From: a virus | Virus record (IMG/VR): IMGVR_UViG_3300044491_001277 | Span: 1-50,177 of that record | Strand: one strand, 5' to 3' | Length of the DNA stretch: 50,177 nucleotides | Shown here: positions 6,676 to 12,984 of the stretch, piece by piece | How the letters are laid out: every line of letters starts with the position of its first letter | Numbering within the stretch: position 1 is the stretch's first letter | Notes under the pieces: model-generated | Told to the model about the DNA's origin: nothing | Database searches by the model: none | Seen by the model: only the letters and a program-made list of their open reading frames with translations | Translations under genes and position numbers: made by a program

Positions 6676-6927
6676 ATGAAAATCGTTCACGAAAACTGTG
6701 ACCTTGAGAAGTGTAACAACATCAAGTTGCCCAACACTGCCTATGTTGTGACCTATAAGGTCGATGGTAGTGAGTGTAATGACATTACAATCTCACAGAA
6801 GAAGGTTGAGATCTTTGACCACTACTATGACAAGTACAAGAAAGATCTAATCAACATTGTTCAGTCTAAAGGAACAGCAAATCCAAAACTGTGGAAAGGA
6901 GTAGAGAAGGATGTCAAAGGGGTTTGA
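6676..6927 (+). CDS. hypothetical protein
   Basis: The 83-aa product starts MKIVHENCDLEKCNNIKLPN and has two Cys near the N-terminus (CDLEKC) that could form a small metal site or a disulphide. The rest is mixed alpha/beta with a Lys-rich helix. It starts 5 nt after the preceding stop and overlaps the next gene by 17 nt. No family recognised. Confidence 0.7.
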   Translation: MKIVHENCDLEKCNNIKLPNTAYVVTYKVDGSECNDITISQKKVEIFDHYYDKYKKDLINIVQSKGTANPKLWKGVEKDVKGV

Positions 6928-7099
6928 TATTAACTTCGAAGGTCTTGACATGAGCCAAGAGGGTGTTCAAGAACTTGTGAAGAAGTATAAGAAGATCAAG
7001 AAGTATCAGAAGTCTTCATTGTTTGCAGTGAAGACTATGGATGGTACAGAAGAGATCGTATCTAAGATGGTAGAGGAAGCTCGTGAAGGAGGCTTCTAA
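6911..7099 (+). CDS. small hypothetical protein
   Basis: The 62-aa product (MSKGFDINFEGLDMSQEGVQ) has a Lys/Tyr-rich helix VKKYKKIKKYQK and ends EEAREGGF. It overlaps the previous gene by 17 nt and the GTG-started frame at 7083 by 17 nt. Function unknown. Confidence 0.65.
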   Translation: MSKGFDINFEGLDMSQEGVQELVKKYKKIKKYQKSSLFAVKTMDGTEEIVSKMVEEAREGGF

Positions 7100-7250
7100 T
7101 CCTGTTGATGTTCTCAGGTTGATATCAGAACTTGAGGGCAGTTCACAAATGCTCAACCTATTGGAATGTTATGATGACAAAGAAACGATCGACGAAATCA
7201 AAAAGAGGTTTTACAGAATTTACTTCGACCTCAAACGATCCCTACGATAG
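7083..7250 (+). CDS. possible small helical protein with GTG start
   Basis: A 55-codon frame starts at GTG 7083, the only possible start after an upstream in-frame TAG. AGAGGA sits 7 nt upstream as a ribosome-binding site. The peptide NPVDVLRLISELEGSSQMLN, then LLECYDDKETIDEIKKRF, reads as a well-formed helical protein. It overlaps the start of the next gene by 80 nt in another frame. Either both frames are used or the next gene starts later, at 7264. No family recognised. Confidence 0.5.
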   Translation: MKEASNPVDVLRLISELEGSSQMLNLLECYDDKETIDEIKKRFYRIYFDLKRSLR

Positions 7251-7380
7251 ACATAAGTATAGGATGAGGTTTGTTGGTACAGACAAAGCCATCATCTTTG
7301 ATGACTATGAAACTATGAGAGTGTTTTGGTTTCAACACTCTGGTATGAAAAGACCTTGTGTTGTTGATGTAATTGATTAA
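7171..7380 (+). CDS. small basic hypothetical protein
   Basis: The frame starts at ATG 7171 (MMTKKRSTKSKRGFTEF) and ends DDYETMRVFWFQHSGMKRP then CVVDVID. The second half is the convincing part, while the first 31 codons overlap the 7083 frame and are low-complexity basic text. ATG 7264, 14 nt after the stop of the 7083 frame, would give a 38-aa protein without the overlap. Function unknown. Confidence 0.6.
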   Translation: MMTKKRSTKSKRGFTEFTSTSNDPYDRHKYRMRFVGTDKAIIFDDYETMRVFWFQHSGMKRPCVVDVID

Positions 7381-7389
7381 ACTTTGTTA

Positions 7390-7397
7390 AATAAATA
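7390..7397 (+). promoter_or_regulatory. late promoter
   Basis: AATAAATA in the 36-nt gap, 20 nt upstream of ATG 7417. Confidence 0.5.
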
Positions 7398-7416
7398 TTC
7401 GAAAGGTTAGTAGAGT

Positions 7417-7731
7417 ATGTTGTCAACCAAGTATCGACTTCGACTTGAGTTTATCTGTAAATGTATCGCTAATGGCGAGGAAGTAAAACTAGATGATATG
7501 GTCTGGGCACAGAAACTTGCTAAGGCAAATACATCTGCTAATGAGATGTTGAAGAAAGCAAGACGACAATCTTCTCAGGATATTGAAGAAGGTAGTACTG
7601 ATGATTTTCTGAATAGATTAGGGTTGGGAGACCCTGACCCATCTAATCATAAGACAGGATTTAATAGCGCTGATGATATCAAAGACTGGTTTAAACAAGA
7701 CAAACCTAAGGATTGGAGACAGAGGGACTAA
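7417..7731 (+). CDS. conserved hypothetical cyanophage protein
   Basis: The 104-aa soluble protein opens MLSTKYRLRLEFICKCIANG and has a central helix (VWAQKLAKANTSANEML). Its Asp-rich C-terminal motif is LGDPDPSNHKTGFNSADDIK ending DWRQRD. The pattern is familiar from T4-like cyanophages, where it is unnamed. It is coupled to the next gene by TAATG. A late promoter lies upstream. The ends look complete. Confidence 0.75.
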   Translation: MLSTKYRLRLEFICKCIANGEEVKLDDMVWAQKLAKANTSANEMLKKARRQSSQDIEEGSTDDFLNRLGLGDPDPSNHKTGFNSADDIKDWFKQDKPKDWRQRD

Positions 7732-7967
7732 TGCAATCAGTAATCTATTCGAATAAAAGTCAAGAGTGTGAGAGAATTGTCATGCTTCTTTCGAATGTGA
7801 AAGAAGATTTCCATGAGTATGTTTTGGGTCAGGATTTTACTGACAAACAATTTCGTGCAGAGTTTGGAGAACAGGCAGAGTATCCACAAATCTCTATTGG
7901 GTTAGACCACAGGGGAGGTATGAAAGATACTCTTAGATATATGAGTGATAAAGGTATGTTTCTTTGA
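7731..7967 (+). CDS. glutaredoxin-like protein lacking the CxxC motif
   Basis: The 78-aa product follows the glutaredoxin pattern: a first strand VIYSNKSQEC where the active-site loop should be, the cis-proline loop YPQISIG near residue 56, and a final helix KDTLRYMSDKGMF. Where the 5151 gene has CPYC, this one has SQEC, so only one Cys remains, at the second position. That argues against normal dithiol chemistry. It may be a monothiol or non-catalytic binding protein. The start at 7731 overlaps the preceding stop, and an in-frame ATG at 7713 is less likely. Confidence 0.7.
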   Translation: MQSVIYSNKSQECERIVMLLSNVKEDFHEYVLGQDFTDKQFRAEFGEQAEYPQISIGLDHRGGMKDTLRYMSDKGMFL

Positions 7968-8515
7968 TAAGAAATCATATAGAATGTTATGAAAATCATA
8001 TATCATCAAAAAAGTGTGATTCTTTGATTGATATATTTCATAAGAATGAATCTATATTACATGAAGATATACATAGAAATTACACTGTGATGCATTGTAA
8101 TATTCATAACTTTGGTGATACCTTTCATCAAGATTTGTGGGAAGCAATGGAAAAGTATATGGAGACATACACATACCTTGATGAAATGTATTGTAGTTGG
8201 GATTTAGAAGAAAACTTCAACATCCAAATGTATTATCCAGGAAAATCATATGGAGGAGAACATCATGAGCATGATGGATCTGAGGTTGGTTCTAAAAGAC
8301 ATCTTGCTTGGATGATATATTTGAATGATGTGAATGATGGGGGAGGAACTTACTGGCCTCAACAACTAGTTGAAACAAAAGCTAGAAAGGGTTCAATGGT
8401 AATCTGGCCAGCATCATGGACTCATAGTCACTATGGACTGGTTAGTCCGACAGAAAAGAAATATATTGTCACTGGGTGGGGAAAAACCCAACCAGCAAAT
8501 ATTAATATTTGTTAG
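7964..8515 (+). CDS. 2OG-Fe(II) oxygenase (prolyl 4-hydroxylase-like)
   Basis: The 183-aa product has the double-stranded beta-helix motifs of phage prolyl-4-hydroxylase-like enzymes. The metal-site region is GGEHHEHDG (residues 97-105), in which H100 and E102 or H103/D104 could be ligands. LAWMIYLNDV and GGGTYWP follow, then the distal histidines in WTHSHYG (154-156) and the 2-oxoglutarate-binding YIVTGWG. Such enzymes hydroxylate proteins or nucleotides using O2 and 2-oxoglutarate. The substrate is unknown. No in-frame ATG precedes the conserved N-terminus, so TTG 7964, overlapping the previous stop as TTGA, is chosen. Confidence 0.82.
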   Translation: MIRNHIECYENHISSKKCDSLIDIFHKNESILHEDIHRNYTVMHCNIHNFGDTFHQDLWEAMEKYMETYTYLDEMYCSWDLEENFNIQMYYPGKSYGGEHHEHDGSEVGSKRHLAWMIYLNDVNDGGGTYWPQQLVETKARKGSMVIWPASWTHSHYGLVSPTEKKYIVTGWGKTQPANINIC

Positions 8516-8519
8516 AACC

Positions 8520-8549
8520 TTGACATAAATAGCGCAGAAGTGTTATAAT
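8520..8549 (+). promoter_or_regulatory. strong sigma-70 promoter with an overlapping late motif
   Basis: Perfect TTGACA (8520-8525), an 18-bp spacer and perfect TATAAT (8544-8549). CATAAATA (8524-8531) within the spacer fits a T4 late element, so the site could serve both early and late. The predicted start near 8556 is just ahead of the riboswitch-like leader. Confidence 0.8.
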
Positions 8550-8557
8550 AACACTGT

Positions 8558-8611
8558 CGTTCATCCTCTTAGAGGACGCAAGTAAGTTGACTCGGAACGG
8601 AGCGTTCATCC
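8558..8611 (+). promoter_or_regulatory. glutamine-riboswitch-like leader (Downstream-peptide type)
   Basis: CGTTC (8558-8562) pairs with GAACG (8595-8599) to close the element. Inside are a CCTC-TTA-GAGG hairpin (8565-8575) and the conserved-looking ACGCAAGTAAG. The layout matches what I recall of the glnA/Downstream-peptide RNAs, which bind glutamine and occur in cyanobacteria and marine phages before very small genes. CGTTCATCC is repeated at 8603-8611 directly before the ATG, so GAACG can instead form GAACG-GAG-CGTTC. That competing hairpin places the GGAG ribosome-binding site in a tight loop, which predicts a translational ON switch. Confidence 0.7.
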
Positions 8612-8612
8612 T

Positions 8613-8909
8613 ATGAAACTTTTATTATTGTTGTTAACTCTGGTTCTTCCTCTCCCAGTTACGGCTGAGAATGAGAATAGGTATCTCACCTGTGAGGACT
8701 ATCAATTTCTTTTGGAAGGAGTAGAAAGAGCAAACATGGATGAATCAATTAAAACAGAAGTTCGTTTAGAACTCTTGTTAGCAACTGATCCTACATGTTT
8801 TGTTCATAGGACGCAAAAGGCAACTGAAGGAACGGGGCCTAAAAATCCAACTACTTCAGGAGTATCAAATGAAAGTCACGTATCGTGGTGTGTCATACGA
8901 CACAGTTGA
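8613..8909 (+). CDS. small secreted protein whose 3' end encodes a second riboswitch-like element
   Basis: The 98-aa product starts with a signal peptide (MKLLLLLLTLVLPLPVTA, cleavage before ENEN) followed by a helical, acidic domain (RYLTCEDYQFLLEGVERAN...) with Cys residues in LTCED and TCFVH. No stop occurs before 8909. The last 30 or so residues are therefore encoded by the second riboswitch-like element and the start of the DUF4278 gene, and they read as unstructured (TQKATEGTGPKNPTTSGVSN). An export role is inferred from the signal peptide. The protein may have lost an earlier stop codon. Confidence 0.65.
   Translation: MKLLLLLLTLVLPLPVTAENENRYLTCEDYQFLLEGVERANMDESIKTEVRLELLLATDPTCFVHRTQKATEGTGPKNPTTSGVSNESHVSWCVIRHS
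8811..8862 (+). promoter_or_regulatory. second glutamine-riboswitch-like leader
   Basis: TGTTC (8811-8815) can pair with GAACG (8830-8834) around GGACGCAAAAGG...CTGAAGGAACGG, which is close to the GGACG-AAG-GG...CGAAGGAACG core I recall for glnA-type glutamine aptamers. CTGAAG (8824-8829) is also the exact complement of CTTCAG (8854-8859), which abuts the AGGAG ribosome-binding site. Aptamer folding would therefore release the site. The element lies wholly inside the coding region of the 8613 gene. Confidence 0.65.
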
Positions 8910-9003
8910 ATATCAGAACAGACCCCAAGTTACCAAAAAGGTAAGTGAAGTCTATCGTGGTATCAAGCACACCGAAACTGTAAAAGTGGAGGTATCGAAA
9001 TGA
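8869..9003 (+). CDS. DUF4278-like small protein
   Basis: The 44-aa protein MKVTYRGVSYDTVEY... carries the YRGVSYD motif typical of DUF4278 peptides of cyanobacteria and cyanophages. It ends with a second short YRGIKH motif, so it is an internal near-repeat of the same unit. AGGAG lies 7 nt before the ATG, and the riboswitch-like hairpin overlaps it. It is coupled to the next gene by ATGA. Function unknown. Confidence 0.75.
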   Translation: MKVTYRGVSYDTVEYQNRPQVTKKVSEVYRGIKHTETVKVEVSK

Positions 9004-9107
9004 ATGTACTAGCCATCGAGCAAAGGAAGATTCTCAAGAAAAGAGCTATCAAGGTAGCCCAACTTGAGTTGACTAAGAAAACACTTGTTTGTTCTAACAA
9101 CAAGTGA
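9000..9107 (+). CDS. 35-aa basic peptide
   Basis: The frame ATG 9000 to TGA 9107 overlaps the DUF4278 stop as ATGA. The peptide MNVLAIEQRKILKKRAIKVA then QLELTKKTLVCSNNK is a basic amphipathic helix. Only the coupling and reasonable sequence support it. The -35 box of a downstream promoter lies in its 3' end. Confidence 0.5.
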   Translation: MNVLAIEQRKILKKRAIKVAQLELTKKTLVCSNNK

Positions 9108-9113
9108 TATAAT
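9085..9113 (+). promoter_or_regulatory. sigma-70-like promoter
   Basis: TTGTTT at 9085-9090, a 17-bp spacer and perfect TATAAT at 9108-9113. The predicted start near 9120 falls inside the following terminator stem, so transcripts from this promoter escape that terminator and read the gene at 9141. Confidence 0.65.
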
Positions 9114-9116
9114 TAA

Positions 9117-9139
9117 GGGAGGTAACACTCCCTTTTTTT
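9117..9139 (+). terminator. rho-independent terminator
   Basis: GGGAG (9117-9121), loop GTAACA, CTCCC (9128-9132), then seven T. It ends transcripts coming from the 8520 promoter. Confidence 0.8.
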
Positions 9140-9140
9140 A

Positions 9141-9302
9141 ATGGAAAAAGATAAACTCAAACTAATAACCAGAAACCTAAGACTGTTAGTTGATGCACTG
9201 GAGTCTGAAGTTTATTCTGATGTAAAGGCTTATACTGAACGAATGGAAGAGACACTCCCTCCTCTCCCAGATTATGATGAGGTGTTTGAAGATGACGAGT
9301 GA
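9141..9302 (+). CDS. small acidic hypothetical protein
   Basis: The 53-aa frame from ATG 9141 reads MEKDKLKLITRNLRLLVDAL with an acidic tail (PDYDEVFEDDE). The KLKLITRNLRLLVDALESE helix is familiar from short T4-like cyanophage proteins. It overlaps the next gene by 11 nt. Function unknown. Confidence 0.65.
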   Translation: MEKDKLKLITRNLRLLVDALESEVYSDVKAYTERMEETLPPLPDYDEVFEDDE

Positions 9303-9507
9303 TTGGAGATACAGCGGAGAGAGATTGAAACTTAGAGGGGTTTGTTTGTCCATTCTTCTAAATAAGTATGGTGGAGCAAGGATTGAAGAAGCCTCCTACT
9401 CAACCAAAGATATTTACGAATGCGTTGATACCTGGATTAGTCAAGGGAATAAAATCTCTCATGGTATCGAACCTTACTTTAAGACTTATTTTTCTAACAC
9501 TACTTAA
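9292..9507 (+). CDS. conserved small hypothetical protein
   Basis: Start at ATG 9292 gives 71 aa (MTSDWRYSGERLKLRGVCLS); the in-frame ATGs at 9274 and 9277 lie further inside the previous gene. The SDWRYSGERxKLRGVCLSIL block looks conserved in cyanophages. It ends with TAATG coupling to the next gene. Function unknown. Confidence 0.7.
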   Translation: MTSDWRYSGERLKLRGVCLSILLNKYGGARIEEASYSTKDIYECVDTWISQGNKISHGIEPYFKTYFSNTT

Positions 9508-9683
9508 TGTACACATTTACTAATTACGAAAGAGCTTTAAGACAATTTAGTATTCAAGTTGAATACATATGTGCAGCGGAAATGGCTGGTAAGATTGATT
9601 CTGAGGAAGCATACCAAAGAATCAAGACTCAACTTAAGACAGTCAAGAAAGTTAGAAAGTCTGTTAGAACAGGCGTACAATAA
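9507..9683 (+). CDS. conserved small helical protein
   Basis: The frame runs from ATG 9507, overlapping the preceding stop, to TAA 9683 and encodes 58 aa: MYTFTNYERALRQFSIQVEY and then a Lys-rich helix. The YERALRQFSIQVEYIC block resembles a common T4-like cyanophage small protein. No function is known to me. Confidence 0.7.
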   Translation: MYTFTNYERALRQFSIQVEYICAAEMAGKIDSEEAYQRIKTQLKTVKKVRKSVRTGVQ

Positions 9684-9745
9684 GAGTCATTCTGAATATC
9701 CAAACTCGATATTCTTTGTTCAATAATGTGAGTGAAAGAAACCCA

Positions 9746-10399
9746 ATGGACCAATCAGAAAAGATGAAACCCGGAGCTAAGTTAGTATCAGTTACACCTG
9801 ATGCTGAGAAACATATAGCATTCTGTGCTAGGGTGAGTAATCCAAACAACCAGGATAACGAAAAGTTTTCTGGTCTACTAAAGTATTGCATCAAACATCA
9901 ACACTGGAGTATTTTTGAACAGGCGTTCATGACTCTAGAGATCACAACCAACAGGGGTATCGCAGCACAGATCCTGCGCCACCGTTCTTTCACTTTCCAG
10001 GAGTTCTCACAGAGGTATGCCTCTACAAACTTCCTAGGTGAGATTGAACTACCTGAACTACGTCGTCAGGATGATAAGAATCGTCAGAACTCTATTGATG
10101 ATCTTGATCCTGAGATCGTTGATAAACTTGAGAGACAGATGGTAACTCTCTTTAGTTCTGCCAACTCCCTGTATCAACAGATGTTGGAGGCAGGTGTGGC
10201 TAAGGAGTGTGCACGCTTTGTGTTACCATTGGCAACACCAACAAAAATCTACATGACAGGATCAATTCGCAGTTGGCTCCATTATATCGATCTGAGATCC
10301 TCTAATGGAACTCAGAAAGAACACATGGATATTGCCAACAACTGTAAGGAGATCTTTGTAGAGCAGTTCCCATCCATTGCAGAAGCGATGGAATGGTGA
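9746..10399 (+). CDS. thyX: FAD-dependent thymidylate synthase
   Basis: The 217-aa protein has the ThyX signature RHRSFTFQEFSQR at residues 78-90 (RHR, seven residues, then S88), plus the N-terminal SVTPDAEKHIAFCARVSNP block and the C-terminal LRSSNGTQKEHMDIA. It makes dTMP from dUMP using methylene-tetrahydrofolate, FAD and NADPH, supporting phage DNA synthesis. NADPH and ribose-5-phosphate would come from the pathway boosted by talC. ATG 9746 is chosen. ATG 9764 and an upstream TTG at 9716 are alternatives. No strong ribosome-binding site is seen. Confidence 0.95.
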   Translation: MDQSEKMKPGAKLVSVTPDAEKHIAFCARVSNPNNQDNEKFSGLLKYCIKHQHWSIFEQAFMTLEITTNRGIAAQILRHRSFTFQEFSQRYASTNFLGEIELPELRRQDDKNRQNSIDDLDPEIVDKLERQMVTLFSSANSLYQQMLEAGVAKECARFVLPLATPTKIYMTGSIRSWLHYIDLRSSNGTQKEHMDIANNCKEIFVEQFPSIAEAMEW

Positions 10400-10401
10400 T
10401 A

Positions 10402-10409
10402 CATAAATA
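10402..10409 (+). promoter_or_regulatory. late promoter
   Basis: CATAAATA, followed by CACACACTGA. The same ATAAATACACACACTGA string recurs before gp26 at 18793, so both genes likely share late control. Confidence 0.55.
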
Positions 10410-10430
10410 CACACACTGAAAACGGATATT

Positions 10431-10676
10431 ATGGCAAAGTATGATGTGGTAAACACAGATACTGGGGAAACTAAGATCATTGACGTTAGTGTTCATGAGA
10501 TTACCCAGTGGTATGAAGACAATCCTGAGTGGAAACGGGATTGGTCTCAAGGTGCAGCGGTTTCAATTGGAATGGTTGGAGAAGTTTATGATAAACTTAA
10601 GAAGACTCATCCAGGTTGGAATGATGTTCTTCATAAAGCATCTAAAGCTCCCAAGTCAATTGTCAAACCTATTTGA
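10431..10676 (+). CDS. conserved hypothetical protein, possibly related to phage zinc-ribbon-type regulators
   Basis: The 81-aa product starts MAKYDVVNTDTGETKIIDVS and ends WNDVLHKASKAPKSIVKPI. This is the N- and C-terminal frame of a family seen in T4-like marine phages, some members of which carry a FmdB-type zinc ribbon. This copy has no Cys, so it cannot bind zinc in that way. A late promoter precedes it, suggesting a virion or late role. The family link is from memory and moderate. Confidence 0.6.
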   Translation: MAKYDVVNTDTGETKIIDVSVHEITQWYEDNPEWKRDWSQGAAVSIGMVGEVYDKLKKTHPGWNDVLHKASKAPKSIVKPI

Positions 10677-10681
10677 ATCAC

Positions 10682-11443
10682 ATGCCTAGAAAGAGTAAGT
10701 CCGGTATTGGTACGAACCCTGTTCCATTTGGTACAAGTAACAGGGCAATGAAAAGAAAGAAGCCAATCAATTTAGATTACATTAAGAAGATTGAACCTCT
10801 CACTAAGAATCAGGAGATGTTCTTTGAACAGTATGGTAAGGACCAGAACATGGTTGCTTATGGTGTAGCTGGTACAGGTAAGACCTTTATTACCCTCTAC
10901 AACGCCCTTCTGGATGTTCTAGACCCTAAGACACCATACGATAAGATCTACATCGTTAGATCCCTTGTGGCTACCCGAGAGATTGGGTTCCTCCCTGGTG
11001 ATCATGAAGATAAATCATCCTTGTATCAGATTCCATACAAGAACATGGTAAAATACATGTTCGAGATGCCAGATGATAACTCCTTTGAGATGTTGTATGC
11101 CAACCTCAAGGCACAAGGAACTATTAGTTTCTGGAGTACATCATTCATTCGTGGTACCACATTTGATAATGCCATCTTGATCATTGATGAGTTCCAGAAC
11201 TTGAATTTTCATGAACTTGATAGTATCATTACTAGGGTAGGTGAGAGTTCCAAGATCTTCTTCTGTGGAGATGCTACTCAGTCTGACTTAACTAAGACAG
11301 CTGAGAAGAATGGTATCGTTGACTTCATGTCTATCATCAAGAACATGCCATCTTTTGATACGGTAGAGTTCCAGGCAGAAGACATCTGTAGAAGTGGATT
11401 GGTTAAGGAATACATCATTGCAAAACTTGAATTAGGTCTTTAA
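10682..11443 (+). CDS. phoH: PhoH-like ATPase
   Basis: The 253-aa product has Walker A GVAGTGKT (61-68), Walker B AILIIDEFQN (D169, E170) and the PhoH-type RSLVATREIGFLPGD and FFCGDATQSD motifs. PhoH proteins are predicted RNA or nucleotide-dependent ATPases. They are frequent in marine phages, and their role in infection is not settled. ATG 10682 is chosen over TTG 10673. The stop overlaps the next start (TAATG), linking it to the nuclease gene and the replication block. Confidence 0.92.
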   Translation: MPRKSKSGIGTNPVPFGTSNRAMKRKKPINLDYIKKIEPLTKNQEMFFEQYGKDQNMVAYGVAGTGKTFITLYNALLDVLDPKTPYDKIYIVRSLVATREIGFLPGDHEDKSSLYQIPYKNMVKYMFEMPDDNSFEMLYANLKAQGTISFWSTSFIRGTTFDNAILIIDEFQNLNFHELDSIITRVGESSKIFFCGDATQSDLTKTAEKNGIVDFMSIIKNMPSFDTVEFQAEDICRSGLVKEYIIAKLELGL

Positions 11444-12120
11444 TGTTTACACATAGTGATGTACCTTTCGTTCCTATTGAACGAGAGTCGATTGATGGAG
11501 TTCGTTACTACAAAGTATTCGGAACAGAAGAACTAGTAAAGATGCCTTCCATCACTTCTGTGATTAGTTGGAGGAACCGTAACAAGTTTAAGAAGTGGAG
11601 AGCAAAGGTAGGTGAGGAAGTTGCCAACAACATCACTCGCAAGGCCACACATCGTGGTACTGATGCTCACACATTGATTGAAGAGTATCTGAATAACTCA
11701 GAGACTTTTTCTGATGTTCTCCCTCTATCCCAGTTCTTATTCAAACAGGCTAAACCTACGTTGAATAAGATTGATAACATCCTATGTCAAGAGACGGCAC
11801 TTTATAGTACCCAACTTGGTATTGCTGGTAGTGTTGATTGTATAGCTGAGTATGAAGGTGAGTTGGCAGTCATTGACTTTAAGACATCAGCTAAACCCAA
11901 ACCACGGGAGTGGATTGAAGACTACTTTGTCCAGTGTGCAGCATACGCTTGTATGTTGTATGAGATGAAGGGTATAATGGTAAAGAAATTTGTCATTATC
12001 ATGACATGTGAAGACGGTGAATGTGTAGTCTATGAAGAACGAGACAAGAAAAAGTACATCAACCTTCTCTCCGAGTATATTAGAGAGTTTGTTGAATCTA
12101 AATTACAGGAATATGCTTAA
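11443..12120 (+). CDS. RecB/MGME1-like PD-(D/E)XK nuclease
   Basis: The 225-aa protein has a PD-(D/E)XK core: HRGTDAHTLIEEYL near residues 70-83, GSVDCIAEYEGELAVIDFKTS with D132, D145 and K147, and a downstream QCAAYACMLYE helix. This arrangement is that of the RecB-family or MGME1-type single-strand exonucleases found in cyanophages. It likely processes DNA ends or host DNA during replication and recombination. It is coupled to phoH (TAATG) and overlaps gp33 by 8 nt. Confidence 0.85.
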   Translation: MFTHSDVPFVPIERESIDGVRYYKVFGTEELVKMPSITSVISWRNRNKFKKWRAKVGEEVANNITRKATHRGTDAHTLIEEYLNNSETFSDVLPLSQFLFKQAKPTLNKIDNILCQETALYSTQLGIAGSVDCIAEYEGELAVIDFKTSAKPKPREWIEDYFVQCAAYACMLYEMKGIMVKKFVIIMTCEDGECVVYEERDKKKYINLLSEYIREFVESKLQEYA

Positions 12121-12382
12121 TCCTGAAGAGAAGAAACTAAACGAGATCTTTGAGAATAAATTCTATTGTTCTCAGAGATTTGCCGAAGAGATCGAGAAGT
12201 TAGTTCACAACTCAAAGGAGATGAAGTATGTTGATGCTATCATTCACTTTTGTGAAGAGAACAACTTGGATGTAGAATCAGTTCCCAAACTGATATCCAA
12301 ACCATTGAAAGAGAAGATCAAGGTGGAAGCCATGGAAAACAATCTTCTCAAGCGTACATCACATGCTAAACTCCCATTATGA
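12113..12382 (+). CDS. 33: late-transcription coactivator gp33-like
   Basis: The 89-aa product matches the phage late-transcription coactivator pattern: a central helix block MKYVDAIIHFCEENNLDVES, then LKEKIKVEAMENNLLKR and the C-terminal AKLPL tail, the kind of hydrophobic end that contacts the RNA polymerase flap. In T4, gp33 bridges the gp55 sigma and the sliding clamp. The position just before gp59 also matches the T4 33-59-32 order. The start at 12113 overlaps the previous stop. No sigma gp55 is in this window. Confidence 0.8.
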   Translation: MLNPEEKKLNEIFENKFYCSQRFAEEIEKLVHNSKEMKYVDAIIHFCEENNLDVESVPKLISKPLKEKIKVEAMENNLLKRTSHAKLPL

Positions 12383-12984
12383 TTCCTAAAGTGACAGACT
12401 ACGAAGTTTATAAAACATATCTTGGTATATCAAGACACTTTACGAGTGAGTCTTATGACTATCAAAAGTATCAAGGTAAAGTGAGATGTAGTCTGAATAG
12501 CTTTTACAAAAACAAACAGAGGTTCTGGTTCGAGAAACTCTCTAGGAAGTATGATGATCAGGAGATAAAAGAATTATTCATCTCCAACTATGCCTTGTCT
12601 GATGATAACTCTAAGATCTGGATTGGTAACCTGGTAAGAGAAGGTGAGACTCTCTATCAGGAGTGGAAGAAACAACAACAGAGTATGAGTTATCTTTTCA
12701 GAGAGGAGTGTGAAAAGATATTTGATGATAACAAGATTGATGATGTGTTTGATTGTTCCAAGGGTCATCCATTGATCCTGAAGAAACATCTCGGTAAGGA
12801 AGTCTCCCTTGAAACTCTGATCATCTGTGATAGAATACTCTCATACAAGAGTAGGTTTGATAGTTCCCTTAAGGATCCTGTATGGGAATCAGTGAGTATG
12901 AAGATGAGTAAGTATTCTCCGTTTCTCAACATAGATATGTTTAAGTACAAAAAGATTTTAAAAGAAGTTGTATTAGGAAGATGA
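12379..12984 (+). CDS. 59: helicase loader gp59
   Basis: The 201-aa protein follows gp59: an N-terminal basic segment, then FWFEKLSRKYDDQEIKELFI and SNYALSDDNSKIWIGNL, which line up with the FFQKLSEKY...FISN...WIGD block of T4 gp59, and a helical C-terminus. It loads the gp41 helicase at forks coated with gp32. Overlaps gp33 (ATGA) and the next gene (ATGA). gp32 lies downstream past an inserted homing endonuclease. Confidence 0.9.
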   Translation: MIPKVTDYEVYKTYLGISRHFTSESYDYQKYQGKVRCSLNSFYKNKQRFWFEKLSRKYDDQEIKELFISNYALSDDNSKIWIGNLVREGETLYQEWKKQQQSMSYLFREECEKIFDDNKIDDVFDCSKGHPLILKKHLGKEVSLETLIICDRILSYKSRFDSSLKDPVWESVSMKMSKYSPFLNIDMFKYKKILKEVVLGR

